Shown here: positions 26,876 through 36,223 of the stretch, one piece after another
Position numbering within the stretch: the stretch's first letter is position 1
Layout: each line of letters starts with the position of its first letter
Position numbers and translations under genes: made by a program
DNA from: CAZUXY01 sp964624235
GTDB taxonomy: Bacteria; Spirochaetota; UBA4802; UBA5368
Assembly: GCA_964624235.1 (NCBI GenBank)
Contig: CAZUXY010000023.1
Location: 3,476 to 67,475 of the forward strand
Direction: 5' to 3'
DNA length: 64,000 nt
Notes under the pieces: model-generated
Told to the model about the DNA's origin: nothing
What the model saw: only the letters and a program-made list of their open reading frames with translations
Database searches by the model: none

Positions 26876-27469
26876 ATGCCTGTAATAACACGCACCATTA
26901 TAAGCCTTACCGACAAATCTGGGATTACGGATTTCGCCCGGGAACTGCAGGGTTTCGGTGTCGAACTGATCTCAACCGGGGGAACCGCGCGGCTGCTCAG
27001 GGAGTCGGGGTTGAAGGTGGTGGATATTTCGGAATACACGGGCTTCCCCGAGATCCTTGATGGAAGGGTAAAGACGCTTCATCCCCGCGTTCACGGCGGG
27101 CTTCTTGGACTGCGCGATAATCCTGAACACGTCGGGGTAATGAAGAAACACGATATAAAGAACATAGACATGATTGTGGTCAATCTCTATCCCTTTGAAG
27201 AGACCATAGCAAAACCCGGCTGTACCCTGGAACAGGCAATAGAAAATATCGATATCGGCGGCCCTTCCATGCTCAGATCCGCCGCTAAAAACTATATGAG
27301 TGTAACCGTGGTGATCGATCCCGCGGATTACCCGATGGTCCTTGACGAGATGAAAGCGAACAAGGGCGCAGTATCCTCCCGTACGAATTATAAGCTGGCG
27401 CTAAAGGTTTTCAAGCGCACCTCTGAATATGACGGTATGATCGCCCGGTATCTGGAACAGCAGCAATAG
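26876..27469 (+). CDS. purH: Stand-alone IMP cyclohydrolase (PurH N-terminal domain only)
   Basis: The 197-residue protein equals the N-terminal MGS-like domain of PurH: IISLTDKSGITDFARELQ, ELISTGGTARLL, EILDGRVKTLHPRVHGGLL, IVVNLYPFEET and NIDIGGPSMLRSAAKNY. It should close FAICAR to IMP in the last purine step. The AICAR transformylase half (about 300 residues) is missing, and the frame ends in a natural stop, not a frameshift. The cell must supply the transformylase elsewhere (e.g. a separate PurH-C, PurV or PurP type). There is no Shine-Dalgarno sequence before the ATG. Confidence 0.9.
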   Translation: MPVITRTIISLTDKSGITDFARELQGFGVELISTGGTARLLRESGLKVVDISEYTGFPEILDGRVKTLHPRVHGGLLGLRDNPEHVGVMKKHDIKNIDMIVVNLYPFEETIAKPGCTLEQAIENIDIGGPSMLRSAAKNYMSVTVVIDPADYPMVLDEMKANKGAVSSRTNYKLALKVFKRTSEYDGMIARYLEQQQ

Positions 27470-27598
27470 CTGATTCAGTAACAGCCGTGCGGATTGGTGC
27501 CGCTCAGTAGTGTCGTGATCAAGACGTCGCGGGCCCGTACACACCCGCGCCGCATATATAAATGGGAGTCTATAAAAATCAAATTTCGGAGGTACTAG

Positions 27599-29584
27599 AT
27601 GGCTGAAGTCACGCTTAAGGAAATTTATCCGGTTCCGGAGAAATTCAGGAAAAAGGCGTATATCAAGAGTCGGGGCGACTATGAAAAGATGTGGAAAGAA
27701 TCCATCGCCGACCCCGAGAAATTCTGGGGAAAGATCGCTGAGGAGTATATAACCTGGTTCAAGAAATGGGACAAGGTTATGGACTGCAACTACGGGAATT
27801 CCCCCGACAAACTGTGGATCAAGTGGTTTATCAACGGAAAGCTCAACGTTTCGTACAACTGCCTGGACCGTCATCTCGAGAAACGGGGTAACCAGGTCGG
27901 CCTGATATGGGAAGGGAACGATCCGAGCGAAAGCAAGAAGTTCACCTACAAGGAACTGCACGAGCAGGTCTGCAAATTCGCCAACGTGCTGAAGAAGAAC
28001 GGTGTCAAGAAGGGCGACCGTGTAACCTTCTTCCTGCCCATGATCCCCGAACTGGCCATAGGTATACTGGCGGCAACCCGTATCGGCGCCATCCACTCTG
28101 TGGTGTTCGGAGGGTTTTCGGCCGAGGCCCTCAGGGACCGTATCCTGGACTGCGATTCGCAGGTAGTGGTCTCATGCGACGGAACGTTCCGCGGCGCCAA
28201 AGCCGTTCCTCAGAAGGATAATGCCGACGCGGCGATAGCGCAGTGTCCCAATGTACGCCTTCATATTATAGTAAAACGCGTGGGCGACAAGGTCGCGGTC
28301 AAATGGAACGACAAAATCGACAAGTGGTATGAAGCCGAGATGGCGTCAGTCACCGCTGACTGTAAGCCCGAAGAAATGGACGCCGAGGACCCGCTCTTTA
28401 TTCTCTACACCTCCGGCTCCACCGGCAAGCCCAAGGGGGTAATGCATACCACCGGAGGGTATCTCACCTATGTGGCGTATTCCCATAAAATGATCTTTGA
28501 CTATCAGGAAGGCGACATCTACTGGTGTACTGCCGACGTCGGCTGGGTAACCGGTCACTCTTACATCGTCTACGGCCCGCTGGCCAACGGCGCCACCACC
28601 ATCATGTTTGAGGGTGTTCCAAGCTACCCGGATTTCGGGAGGTTCTGGGCGGTAGTCGAGAAATACAAAGTGAATATTTTCTATACGGCACCCACGGCCA
28701 TCCGCGCCATCGCGAAAGAGGGCGACTCGTGGGTGGACAAGCACAATATCAAGTCTATACAGCTGCTCGGTTCCGTGGGCGAACCCCTTAACCCCGAAGC
28801 GTGGAACTGGTATTACAACAAGATCGGCCGCGGTGAATGTCCCATCGTCGACACATGGTGGCAGACCGAAACCGGCGGTATCCTCATAACCCCGCTGCCC
28901 GGCGCCATTGATATAAAACCCGCCATGGCGACGGTACCCTATTTCGGCGTAAAGCCCAGCATCGTTGATGACGGCGGCAAAGCGCTGGAGGGCGTTTGCG
29001 AAGGGAACCTCTGCATCGATCTGGCATGGCCCGGACAGATGAGGGGAGTATACGGCGACGACAAGAAGGAAAGGTTCTTCAACACTTATTTCGCACAGTT
29101 CCCCGGCAAGTACTTCACGGGTGACGGCTGCCGCCGCGACAAAGACGGTTATTACCAGATCACCGGTCGCGTGGACGACGTTATCAATGTTTCCGGTCAC
29201 CGCATGGGCACTGCCGAGGTCGAGTCCGCCCTGGTATCCCATCCCAAAGTGGCGGAATCGGCGGTTGTGGGATATCCCCACGAGATCAAAGGCCAGTCCA
29301 TATACGCTTTCGTGACCCTGAACACCGGCGTGCAGAAATCAGATGATCTCAAGAAAGAGCTTATAGCCCATGTGCGCAAGGAGATTGGACCCATCGCCAC
29401 CCCGGAAATCATACAGTGGGCCGATGCGCTGCCCAAGACCCGCTCGGGAAAGATCATGCGACGGATACTCAAGAAAATCGCCGCCGCTGACTTCAACAAA
29501 AGCGGATACGGGGACATTTCCACCCTTGCCGATCCTTCCGTCGTGGACGTGCTCATGGATGATGCAAAGGGTATAAAGAGATAA
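27599..29584 (+). CDS. acs: Acetyl-CoA synthetase (AMP-forming)
   Basis: This 661-residue enzyme makes acetyl-CoA from acetate, ATP and CoA. The motifs are VVFGGFSAEALRDRI, LYTSGSTGKPKGVMHTTGG, WCTADVGWVTGHSYIVYGPL, WWQTETGG and ITGRVDDVINVSGHRMGTAE. The catalytic and acetylation-controlled Lys618 lies in RSGKIMRR. Full length and a GGAGG ribosome-binding site confirm the start. Lys acetylation at this site silences Acs in other bacteria, and an AcuC-like deacetylase is encoded at 39.2 kb, so post-translational control is plausible. Confidence 0.95.
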   Translation: MAEVTLKEIYPVPEKFRKKAYIKSRGDYEKMWKESIADPEKFWGKIAEEYITWFKKWDKVMDCNYGNSPDKLWIKWFINGKLNVSYNCLDRHLEKRGNQVGLIWEGNDPSESKKFTYKELHEQVCKFANVLKKNGVKKGDRVTFFLPMIPELAIGILAATRIGAIHSVVFGGFSAEALRDRILDCDSQVVVSCDGTFRGAKAVPQKDNADAAIAQCPNVRLHIIVKRVGDKVAVKWNDKIDKWYEAEMASVTADCKPEEMDAEDPLFILYTSGSTGKPKGVMHTTGGYLTYVAYSHKMIFDYQEGDIYWCTADVGWVTGHSYIVYGPLANGATTIMFEGVPSYPDFGRFWAVVEKYKVNIFYTAPTAIRAIAKEGDSWVDKHNIKSIQLLGSVGEPLNPEAWNWYYNKIGRGECPIVDTWWQTETGGILITPLPGAIDIKPAMATVPYFGVKPSIVDDGGKALEGVCEGNLCIDLAWPGQMRGVYGDDKKERFFNTYFAQFPGKYFTGDGCRRDKDGYYQITGRVDDVINVSGHRMGTAEVESALVSHPKVAESAVVGYPHEIKGQSIYAFVTLNTGVQKSDDLKKELIAHVRKEIGPIATPEIIQWADALPKTRSGKIMRRILKKIAAADFNKSGYGDISTLADPSVVDVLMDDAKGIKR

Positions 29585-29606
29585 CACGACTGTAGAGCTT
29601 GAAAAT

Positions 29607-29637
29607 AAAAAAGGCGGGGATTTTCCCCGCCTTTTTT
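29607..29637. terminator. Bidirectional rho-independent terminator
   Basis: A strong hairpin, AAGGCGGGGA-tt-TTCCCCGCCTT, is flanked by an A-tract on one side and a T-tract on the other, between convergent acs and icmF. It should terminate both. Confidence 0.92.
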
Positions 29638-29652
29638 CGCGCCTGCCCGGAA

Positions 29653-32600
29653 TCACATGTTCCTTCTGTATTTGCCGCCTGTCTCGTAGAGTACGCTCGT
29701 TATCTGGCCGAGACTGGCCGACCGTACGGTCTTCATTATCTCGTTGAAGATGTTGCCTCCGTCGAGTATGGTTTCCTTCAGCCTTGCGAGGGCCCGGGGC
29801 GTCTCCACGCGGTGTCTTTCCTGGAAAGCGCGCAGGCTGTTGATCTGGGCCATTTTTTCATCATAGGAGGCGCGGGTCAGGGTAATGGGCGGCCGTACAT
29901 AACTCTCCTTCATGGTCTCCGGATTCAGGTAGGTGTTCACGCCGATTATGGGATAGTCTCCCGTATGCTTGCGGTGTTCATACGCCAGCGATTCCTCCTG
30001 TATCTTTCCCCGCTGATAATGGCTTTCCATGGCGCCGAGCACGCCGCCGCGGCTGTTCAGGGAATCGAATTCTGCGAGTACCGCCTCCTCCACCGTATCG
30101 GTGAGCTTGTCTATGATGTAACTGCCCTGGAGGGAGTTCTGGTTCTTGAAGATACCGTATTCCCTTGCGATTATGAGCTGAATGGCCATGGCGCGCCGTA
30201 CCGATTCCTCGGTGGGCGTGGTAATGGCTTCGTCGTATGAGTTGGTATGCAGGGAATTGCAATTGTCGTTGAGGGACATCAGCGCCTGCAGCGTGGTGCG
30301 GATATCGTTGAACTGTATCTCCTGTGCGTGCAGGCTCCGTCCGGAGGTCTGTATGTGGCATTTCAACCGCTGGCTTGCTTCGTTTGCGCCGTAGCGGTAC
30401 TTCATGGCAATGGCCCATATGCGGCGGGCCACCCGGATGAGCACGCTGTATTCCGGTTCCATGCCGCTGGAGAAAAAGAAGGAGAGGTTGGGGGCAAAAT
30501 CGTCGATTTTCATGCCCCGGCTCAGGTAGTATTCGACATAGGTGAAAGCATTCGCCAGGGTGAAGGCAAGCTGTGTGACCGGTGTGGCGCCGGCCTCGGC
30601 GATGTGGTATCCGCTTATTGATACGGAATAGAAATTCCTCACGCCGTTATTGATGAAAAATTCCTGTATATCACCCATCATCCTCAGGGCGAAGGTAGTG
30701 GAGAAGATACAGCTGTTCTGGCCCTGGTCCTCTTTCAGTATATCGGCCTGTACGGTCCCCCGCACGGTCGTCAATACGTATTCTTCAATGGAAGCCCGTT
30801 CCTTCCCGGAGGGAGCCCGTCCTTTTTCCCTGGTGAACTTCTCTACCTGCTGGTCGATGGCGGTGTTGAAGAAGAACGCAAGCATGATCGGCGCCGGTCC
30901 ATTGATGGTCATGGACACCGAGGTATTGGGATCGCACAGGTCGAATCCGGCGTAGAGTTTTTTCATATCGTCCAGGGTGCAGATGCTGACCCCGCTTTCG
31001 CCTATCTTTCCGAAGATGTCAGGTTCTTCGGTCGGGTCCTCTCCATACAGGGTGAGGGAGTCAAAGGCGGTGGAAAGGCGTTTCGCCGTATCGTTTCTGG
31101 TCAGATAATGAAAGCGGCGGTTGGTTCGCTCGGGAGGACCTTCGCCGGCGAACTGTCGCTTCGGGTCTTCATCGGTACGGCGGAACGGGAACACACCCGC
31201 GGTGAACGGGAAGTATCCCGGCAGGTTTTCTTTTCTGAGCCATTTAACCGTTTCAGACAGAGCCGTGAATCCGGGCAGCGCCACCAGGGGAATGTCCAGT
31301 CCGGAAAGGGACTCGTGCGCCAGGTTGACGTGTATATCACGGTCACGCACGCGGTAGGTCATCACATTCGACATGTAGAGCCGCCGCGTCTGGTTCCATT
31401 TTTCAAGGATATCACGGAACCCGGCGCCCAGCATCTGGAAACGCGCATCCCCGGTAAGGATTTCGCCGCTTTCATCGACCAGAGACTCCAGATTTTCACC
31501 TCTGATGGTACGTACACTGTCAAGGGTTTCGTTATGATAGTCCCTGATTACGGTGGAAATCTCAGAAAGATAACCGCTCCTGTCTTCCGGTATTATATGA
31601 TAGCTGAACCCTGATCTGATCGCGGATGAAGCCGTCGAAGGCGCCTCCCAGTCGATCAATCCGCGTTCTTTCAACGAGGACACCAGCCGCCTGAAGAACA
31701 CCTCCAGGCCGGGATCGTAATAATTGTTGGCCATGGTGGCCAGCACCGGAAGTTCCTCGTCGGGCGTGGCAAAATCGTTATTGTTTCTGCGGTATTGCTT
31801 GCGGACGTCCCGCAGGGCGTCCATGGAATTGCGGTGGTCGAACTTGTTGATCACTACAAGATCGGCGAAGTCGAGCATGTCTATTTTCTCAAGCTGCGAG
31901 GGCGCCCCGAAGTCCGAAGTCATGACATAGATCGAGAAATCCGCGAATTCGGTTATACGGATATCTCCCTGGCCGATGCCGGGTGTTTCAATCATGATAA
32001 GGTCGAAGGCGGCCGCCTGAAGCACATCGATGATATCGTTTATCGACCGGGGCAGCTCGGTGTCGGATCCCCTGGTGGCGATGGAACGCATGTAGATACG
32101 TTGAAAGTCGAGAGAGTTCATCCTTATGCGGTCACCGAGCAGGGCGCCGCCGGTTTTCTTCCTGGTGGGGTCGATGGCGATGAGGGCGATTTTCCTGTCG
32201 GGGTAAACCGAAAGGATCCTTCTCAGGAGTTCGTCTTCAAGACTGCTTTTCCCGGAACCGCCGGTCCCGGTGATACCGATGACCGGTGCTTTCCCGGCCA
32301 TGGATTTTACGGTGTCCCTTACCTTATCGAATGCGTTTCCCTCCTCCGCCATGGAGATGAGACGGGTTATGGTCAATGAATCCTTGGCCTGTAATTTTTT
32401 TCCCCAGTCTCCCTGCAGGGAGGGGTACTCGACGCGGGAAGCCCTTTGAATGATGTCGTCGATGATCCCCGAGAGGTTCATCTTCTGACCGTCCTCGGGT
32501 GAGTAAATACGGGTTATGCCGTATTCTTCGAGGTCACTGATCTCTTCGGGGGTTATTACTCCTCCGCCCCCGCCGAATATTTTGATAAAATCGACGCCGT

Positions 32601-32865
32601 GTGAGGTCAGCAGGTCTTTCATGTATTTAAAGAACTCCATGTGGCCGCCCTGGTAGGAACTGGCGGCGATGCCGTGGGCCCCCTCCTGGATGGCGGTATG
32701 CACTATTTCCCTGACGGAGCGGTTGTGTCCCAGGTGTACGACTTCGGCGCCGGCGCTTTGCAGAAGTCTGCGGAAGATGTTGACTGAAACGTCATGCCCG
32801 TCGAAGAGGGTGGTTGCGGTAACGAATCGTACTTTCCCGGCTACGGCGGTGTTTTTCGATTTCAT
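29653..32865 (-). CDS. icmF: Fused isobutyryl-CoA mutase (IcmF)
   Basis: The 1070-residue protein fuses three parts. The B12-binding domain (residues 1-150) has Asp22-Gly-His24 in LFDGHD, AASSYQGGH and FGGGGGVI. The MeaB-like GTPase chaperone (about 190-420) has a GTGGSGKS P-loop, IDPTRKKTGGALLGDRIRM and a NKFD base motif. The mutase barrel is C-terminal (VSISGYHIAEAGA). This order is that of IcmF, which interconverts isobutyryl- and butyryl-CoA with adenosylcobalamin and carries its own cofactor gatekeeper. Pivalyl-CoA mutase activity is also known for the family. Start 32865 follows GAGGGGAAA. I see no B12 riboswitch. Confidence 0.93.
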   Translation of the reverse strand: MKSKNTAVAGKVRFVTATTLFDGHDVSVNIFRRLLQSAGAEVVHLGHNRSVREIVHTAIQEGAHGIAASSYQGGHMEFFKYMKDLLTSHGVDFIKIFGGGGGVITPEEISDLEEYGITRIYSPEDGQKMNLSGIIDDIIQRASRVEYPSLQGDWGKKLQAKDSLTITRLISMAEEGNAFDKVRDTVKSMAGKAPVIGITGTGGSGKSSLEDELLRRILSVYPDRKIALIAIDPTRKKTGGALLGDRIRMNSLDFQRIYMRSIATRGSDTELPRSINDIIDVLQAAAFDLIMIETPGIGQGDIRITEFADFSIYVMTSDFGAPSQLEKIDMLDFADLVVINKFDHRNSMDALRDVRKQYRRNNNDFATPDEELPVLATMANNYYDPGLEVFFRRLVSSLKERGLIDWEAPSTASSAIRSGFSYHIIPEDRSGYLSEISTVIRDYHNETLDSVRTIRGENLESLVDESGEILTGDARFQMLGAGFRDILEKWNQTRRLYMSNVMTYRVRDRDIHVNLAHESLSGLDIPLVALPGFTALSETVKWLRKENLPGYFPFTAGVFPFRRTDEDPKRQFAGEGPPERTNRRFHYLTRNDTAKRLSTAFDSLTLYGEDPTEEPDIFGKIGESGVSICTLDDMKKLYAGFDLCDPNTSVSMTINGPAPIMLAFFFNTAIDQQVEKFTREKGRAPSGKERASIEEYVLTTVRGTVQADILKEDQGQNSCIFSTTFALRMMGDIQEFFINNGVRNFYSVSISGYHIAEAGATPVTQLAFTLANAFTYVEYYLSRGMKIDDFAPNLSFFFSSGMEPEYSVLIRVARRIWAIAMKYRYGANEASQRLKCHIQTSGRSLHAQEIQFNDIRTTLQALMSLNDNCNSLHTNSYDEAITTPTEESVRRAMAIQLIIAREYGIFKNQNSLQGSYIIDKLTDTVEEAVLAEFDSLNSRGGVLGAMESHYQRGKIQEESLAYEHRKHTGDYPIIGVNTYLNPETMKESYVRPPITLTRASYDEKMAQINSLRAFQERHRVETPRALARLKETILDGGNIFNEIMKTVRSASLGQITSVLYETGGKYRRNM

Positions 32866-33249
32866 AAGATTTCCCCTCACTCAGTGGGTGCTGTTGCAAA
32901 TATATCCATCACGATGAGGCATGTTCAATAATGTTTCCACTCTGGGGCCGCCGGCATGGGGTTTTCAACAATGGAAAGGTTCGGGGCATGATACGTTAAT
33001 TACTATGAGATACGTGACGATCGTCCCAGGCCTCTCCCGGCAGCTTTATATTACGCTTCCCTGGCATTAATCGAGACGGCTGTCGGTTTTCGGTTACAAA
33101 TTATACTGCTAATGTTGTATGTCAAGAAAATAGATATCCTGTAAGCCGGGAATATTATTTTCCTTGCGTATTTTCCGTGTGAACGCATGGATTATGCAGG
33201 TTAAAAACGATAACCGATGAGCCCGCACTGAGGTTTTTGTCGAAACGGT
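32866..33249. other. Divergent intergenic region icmF / AEC permease
   Basis: This 384-base spacer has no supported gene, no recognisable cobalamin riboswitch box and no strong terminator. A/T-rich patches around 33090-33120 could hold a promoter for the permease. Confidence 0.35.
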
Positions 33250-34191
33250 ATGATATTCAAATTCATCATATTCCAACTGCTGCTGGTAGTGCCCTTCAGC
33301 GCGGGCGTGCTTGTCCGGGGAAGGTTTACCGATTCCAGGGAAATATCCAGAAAACTTATCAGTCTGAACCTTGCGTCGATAGAACCACTGGTGGTGCTGT
33401 GGAGCGTGTGGGGGATCAGCATGAAACCGGAGCTTGCAGTACTTCCCGCCGCAGGTCTCTTGCTGGTGCTGGCGGGTCTGGTACTGGGGTTTCCCGCCGC
33501 CGGGGTACTCGGCCTGACAGGGACAAAAAAGCATACTTTTATCATAAGTTCTTCGCTGGCCAATCATGGATTTACCCTGGGTGGGTTTCTGTGTTATCTT
33601 TTTTTCGGTGAAACGGGTCTTGGTTATTCCTTTATATTCATATCATATTTCATGCCCTATGTGTTCATTTTTGTCTTTCCCGCCGCCAGGGCGTTATCGG
33701 GGCTTCCGTCTCAGGGAAAACAGCCGGTCAGGTATTATGTATGCACCCCGCAGAATCTGCCCCTGGCCGCGGTTATCCTTGCCGTTGTCCTGCCCGTTGC
33801 CGGTGTACAGAGGCCTGCGGTGGAATTCCCGATGGATTTTTTTCTGATGGTGTCGGTGGCCGTGTATTATTTTTCACTGGGGCTTACTTTTTCTTTCGGA
33901 TTCATCATGTCGGTTTTCCGCGAATTCATATGTTTCTCGGTGATAAGGTTCATTCTGCTGCCTTTGTTGACCGGGGCGGTTCTGTGGTGGTTAAATCTGG
34001 ACCGGGAGATTAAAGGGGTAATCCTGCTCCAGTCGTTCATGCCGGCGGCGATTTACTCGGTAGTGGTTTCGGTGCTCTTTCGCATGGATGACGGTCTTGC
34101 GTCGGGGCTTTTCGTAGTCAGTACTGTCGTATTCATGGGACTGATATTACCGGTGATGTTTATTTTAAGACCGTGGGATTACGTGACCTGA
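33250..34191 (+). CDS. AEC-family (auxin efflux carrier-like) permease
   Basis: The 313-residue, very hydrophobic protein has about ten membrane helices in two five-helix repeats, split by a polar loop (ALSGLPSQGKQPVRYYV) near residue 150. The sequence HTFIISSSLANHGFTLGGFL and the C-terminal LLQSFMPAAIYSVVVSVLF match the AEC/malate-efflux permease fold. Substrates in the family are usually small organic acids. There is no clear ribosome-binding site. A function in the carboxylate-rich metabolism around it is possible but unproved. Confidence 0.75.
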   Translation: MIFKFIIFQLLLVVPFSAGVLVRGRFTDSREISRKLISLNLASIEPLVVLWSVWGISMKPELAVLPAAGLLLVLAGLVLGFPAAGVLGLTGTKKHTFIISSSLANHGFTLGGFLCYLFFGETGLGYSFIFISYFMPYVFIFVFPAARALSGLPSQGKQPVRYYVCTPQNLPLAAVILAVVLPVAGVQRPAVEFPMDFFLMVSVAVYYFSLGLTFSFGFIMSVFREFICFSVIRFILLPLLTGAVLWWLNLDREIKGVILLQSFMPAAIYSVVVSVLFRMDDGLASGLFVVSTVVFMGLILPVMFILRPWDYVT

Positions 34192-34306
34192 AAAACCGAA
34201 AGGGATGCATAGGGCCGGTATTTTTCAAATTAAGAATTGACTTTATTGTTCAATAGAATTAAGGAAGTCTTTTAAGAAATACGGTTTCCGGTCAGCGGCA
34301 AGGATT

Positions 34307-35227
34307 ATGAAGGTCAACATCCGTCTCAGCGAACTCTTTCAGAAGGCAATGTCGCGGTCAATGACCGTTGAGATGATGGAAGTGCTCGCGAAAAACATCC
34401 TTAAAGATTATGATCTTCATGACCGTTACGGTTTCCCGAAAAATCTCCCCATTTCCAGTGTGGACGCGGCGAACCAGATCATCAGGGACATGAAAGAACA
34501 TAACCGGATACTGCACCTGGCCTCAATACTTATCGATGTACACATGAACGGCTGGATGGGGAGGCAGTATCCCATACCCTTTCTCTCGGAAATACTAAGG
34601 GAAATCCAGGACTCCGGGTTTATCTATGACCGGGAGTATAAAATGTTCGTCGAGGATTCTACGATCAGGAAGACCACCAACTGGGGAGTACTGGTGGACG
34701 GCAATGAATACAACTTCACGTTCCTGCGTCTCGATGTGATCGACAACACCCGCCTGGTGAGGCGTTATTCCCACGAGATCATTGATGCCACCTATAATGA
34801 TCTCAGGGGCGTTGTACAGAAATGCATAGACAAACGCAACGGGCGTTTTTGGAGCTGGGAGGGTGACGGTGGACTGGTGGCGTTTTATTTCTCAAAGAAA
34901 TACACCCTTGCGGTACTCGGCGCAATGGACATAATTCACGAGCTTTTTCTCTATAATCTGCTGAACTGCCGTCTGGAAAAACCCCTGGGTATCAGGATAG
35001 CGGTACACAGCGGTCTGACCGTTTTCAATAGAAACACCAAAGAAATCACCAACGATGTGATTAAAAGGACCGAAGAAATCGAATCGAAATACACAAGACC
35101 CAACTCAGTGACCATCAGCAATGAAGTGTATCTTGCGCTTGATCCGAACCTTCAGAGCCTGATGAAAACCATAACCGCCGAAGATAAGAAACTTTTGCAC
35201 TATTACGAACTGAGGTGGGATAACTGA
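34307..35227 (+). CDS. Class III nucleotide cyclase homologue (motif-intact partner)
   Basis: The product has 306 residues. After a 130-residue helical N-terminal region of unknown type, a class III cyclase-like core follows. FTFLRLDVIDNTRLVRRY gives metal Asp143, and WSWEGDGGLVAFYF gives Asp187, exactly 44 residues later, as in bona fide adenylyl cyclases. GIRIAVHSG follows, then TNDVIKRTEEIESKYTRPNSVTISNEVY, in which Asn249 and Lys253/Arg254 occupy the Asn-x3-Arg positions. It could make cAMP or cGMP. No membrane segment is visible. The stop abuts the next gene's ATG, so the two proteins are made together. Confidence 0.65.
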   Translation: MKVNIRLSELFQKAMSRSMTVEMMEVLAKNILKDYDLHDRYGFPKNLPISSVDAANQIIRDMKEHNRILHLASILIDVHMNGWMGRQYPIPFLSEILREIQDSGFIYDREYKMFVEDSTIRKTTNWGVLVDGNEYNFTFLRLDVIDNTRLVRRYSHEIIDATYNDLRGVVQKCIDKRNGRFWSWEGDGGLVAFYFSKKYTLAVLGAMDIIHELFLYNLLNCRLEKPLGIRIAVHSGLTVFNRNTKEITNDVIKRTEEIESKYTRPNSVTISNEVYLALDPNLQSLMKTITAEDKKLLHYYELRWDN

Positions 35228-36208
35228 ATGGAAATCCGCGTTTTTTCAGATTCCCGGAACATCGAAAAATCCTTCCATGGTTTCGGCGCCAAATCTGGTT
35301 TGACCCTTACGGTACGGCCGCTGAAAGAGCTTAAAAAACATCTGGCCGAGCCCCGCAGGGGATGTTTTATCTATGTGGATCTTTCCGGCTACAGCGCGGC
35401 CGAACAGAAAAAAATTATCCAGAACCTTTCCCGGAACACACACCATTGCTACGGCTTTATTGACCCCAAGGGGACGGTTAATGATGTAGCTGAACTGTTT
35501 CACGGCGGAGCCTCCGATTATGTGGGGAAAGAACTGTACCGTCAGGGTATCAGTCATAAACGTATTCAGAAAATCATGGAGTTCCGTAAAGCGGAACTAA
35601 AAGATGACGTCGATTTTCCCGACGAAGTGAAGGCATGCAATTACATTATCTCGGGTTCGAACTGGAACAATATCAAACCGGGCCAGGAATATACTTTCTG
35701 CTTCATGTTTATAGAACTGGGCCAGAAGAAGGCCTCCAAGAAAACGTTCGGAGACAGGGCCATGAACAATCCCCTGGAACCCTTCGTTAATTTCATAGAA
35801 CGCAATGTGGGCGCCGTAAACGGCAAAATATGGATGTGGAACGATTACGGCGGGCTTATACTTTTCCCCTTTGACGGCAAGAAGATTGATGCCATACTGA
35901 CCTGCTTCAGAATGATAATGGCCCGTAAGATCTTCAGCATAGAGGAATCGGGTTTCAATGCGCTCATCTCATATCGTATCGTGCTTCATCTGGGGAACAC
36001 CATTTATCAGACCAAGGGGGAGACCGGTACCATAGTTTCGGACAGTATTAACACAATCTTCCACCTGGTTCATAAATTCGCCGAGCCGGGATATTTCTAT
36101 CTGACGAAGGAAGTGTTCCAGTTTACCCCTCCGGCCCTGAAAAACATGTTCATCCCTGCCGGTACTTTCGAGGGAAGGGAGATCATGAGGATGCGTCAGC
36201 CCCTGTAG
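35228..36208 (+). CDS. Receiver-like domain fused to degenerate class III cyclase homologue
   Basis: The 326-residue product has two parts. Residues 1-118 resemble a response-regulator fold: a FIYVDLSGY strand with Asp51 in the phospho-acceptor position and GASDYVGKE resembling the conserved late Lys. The rest aligns with the preceding cyclase, but the metal residues are lost: Glu163 (FMFIELGQ) replaces the first Asp and Tyr207 (WNDYGGL) the second, again 44 apart. The transition-state Asn is Ser271. It is probably catalytically dead and may regulate its neighbour by heterodimerisation. The ATG follows the upstream TGA without a gap. Confidence 0.6.
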   Translation: MEIRVFSDSRNIEKSFHGFGAKSGLTLTVRPLKELKKHLAEPRRGCFIYVDLSGYSAAEQKKIIQNLSRNTHHCYGFIDPKGTVNDVAELFHGGASDYVGKELYRQGISHKRIQKIMEFRKAELKDDVDFPDEVKACNYIISGSNWNNIKPGQEYTFCFMFIELGQKKASKKTFGDRAMNNPLEPFVNFIERNVGAVNGKIWMWNDYGGLILFPFDGKKIDAILTCFRMIMARKIFSIEESGFNALISYRIVLHLGNTIYQTKGETGTIVSDSINTIFHLVHKFAEPGYFYLTKEVFQFTPPALKNMFIPAGTFEGREIMRMRQPL

Positions 36209-36223
36209 CATATTTAAGGTGTA

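Noticed and set aside
32866..33249. Cobalamin riboswitch near icmF
   Set aside because: No B12-box-like sequence on either strand and the layout is a plain divergent spacer.
33109..33567. 152-codon minus frame over the AEC permease
   Set aside because: Antisense shadow with basic low-complexity composition.
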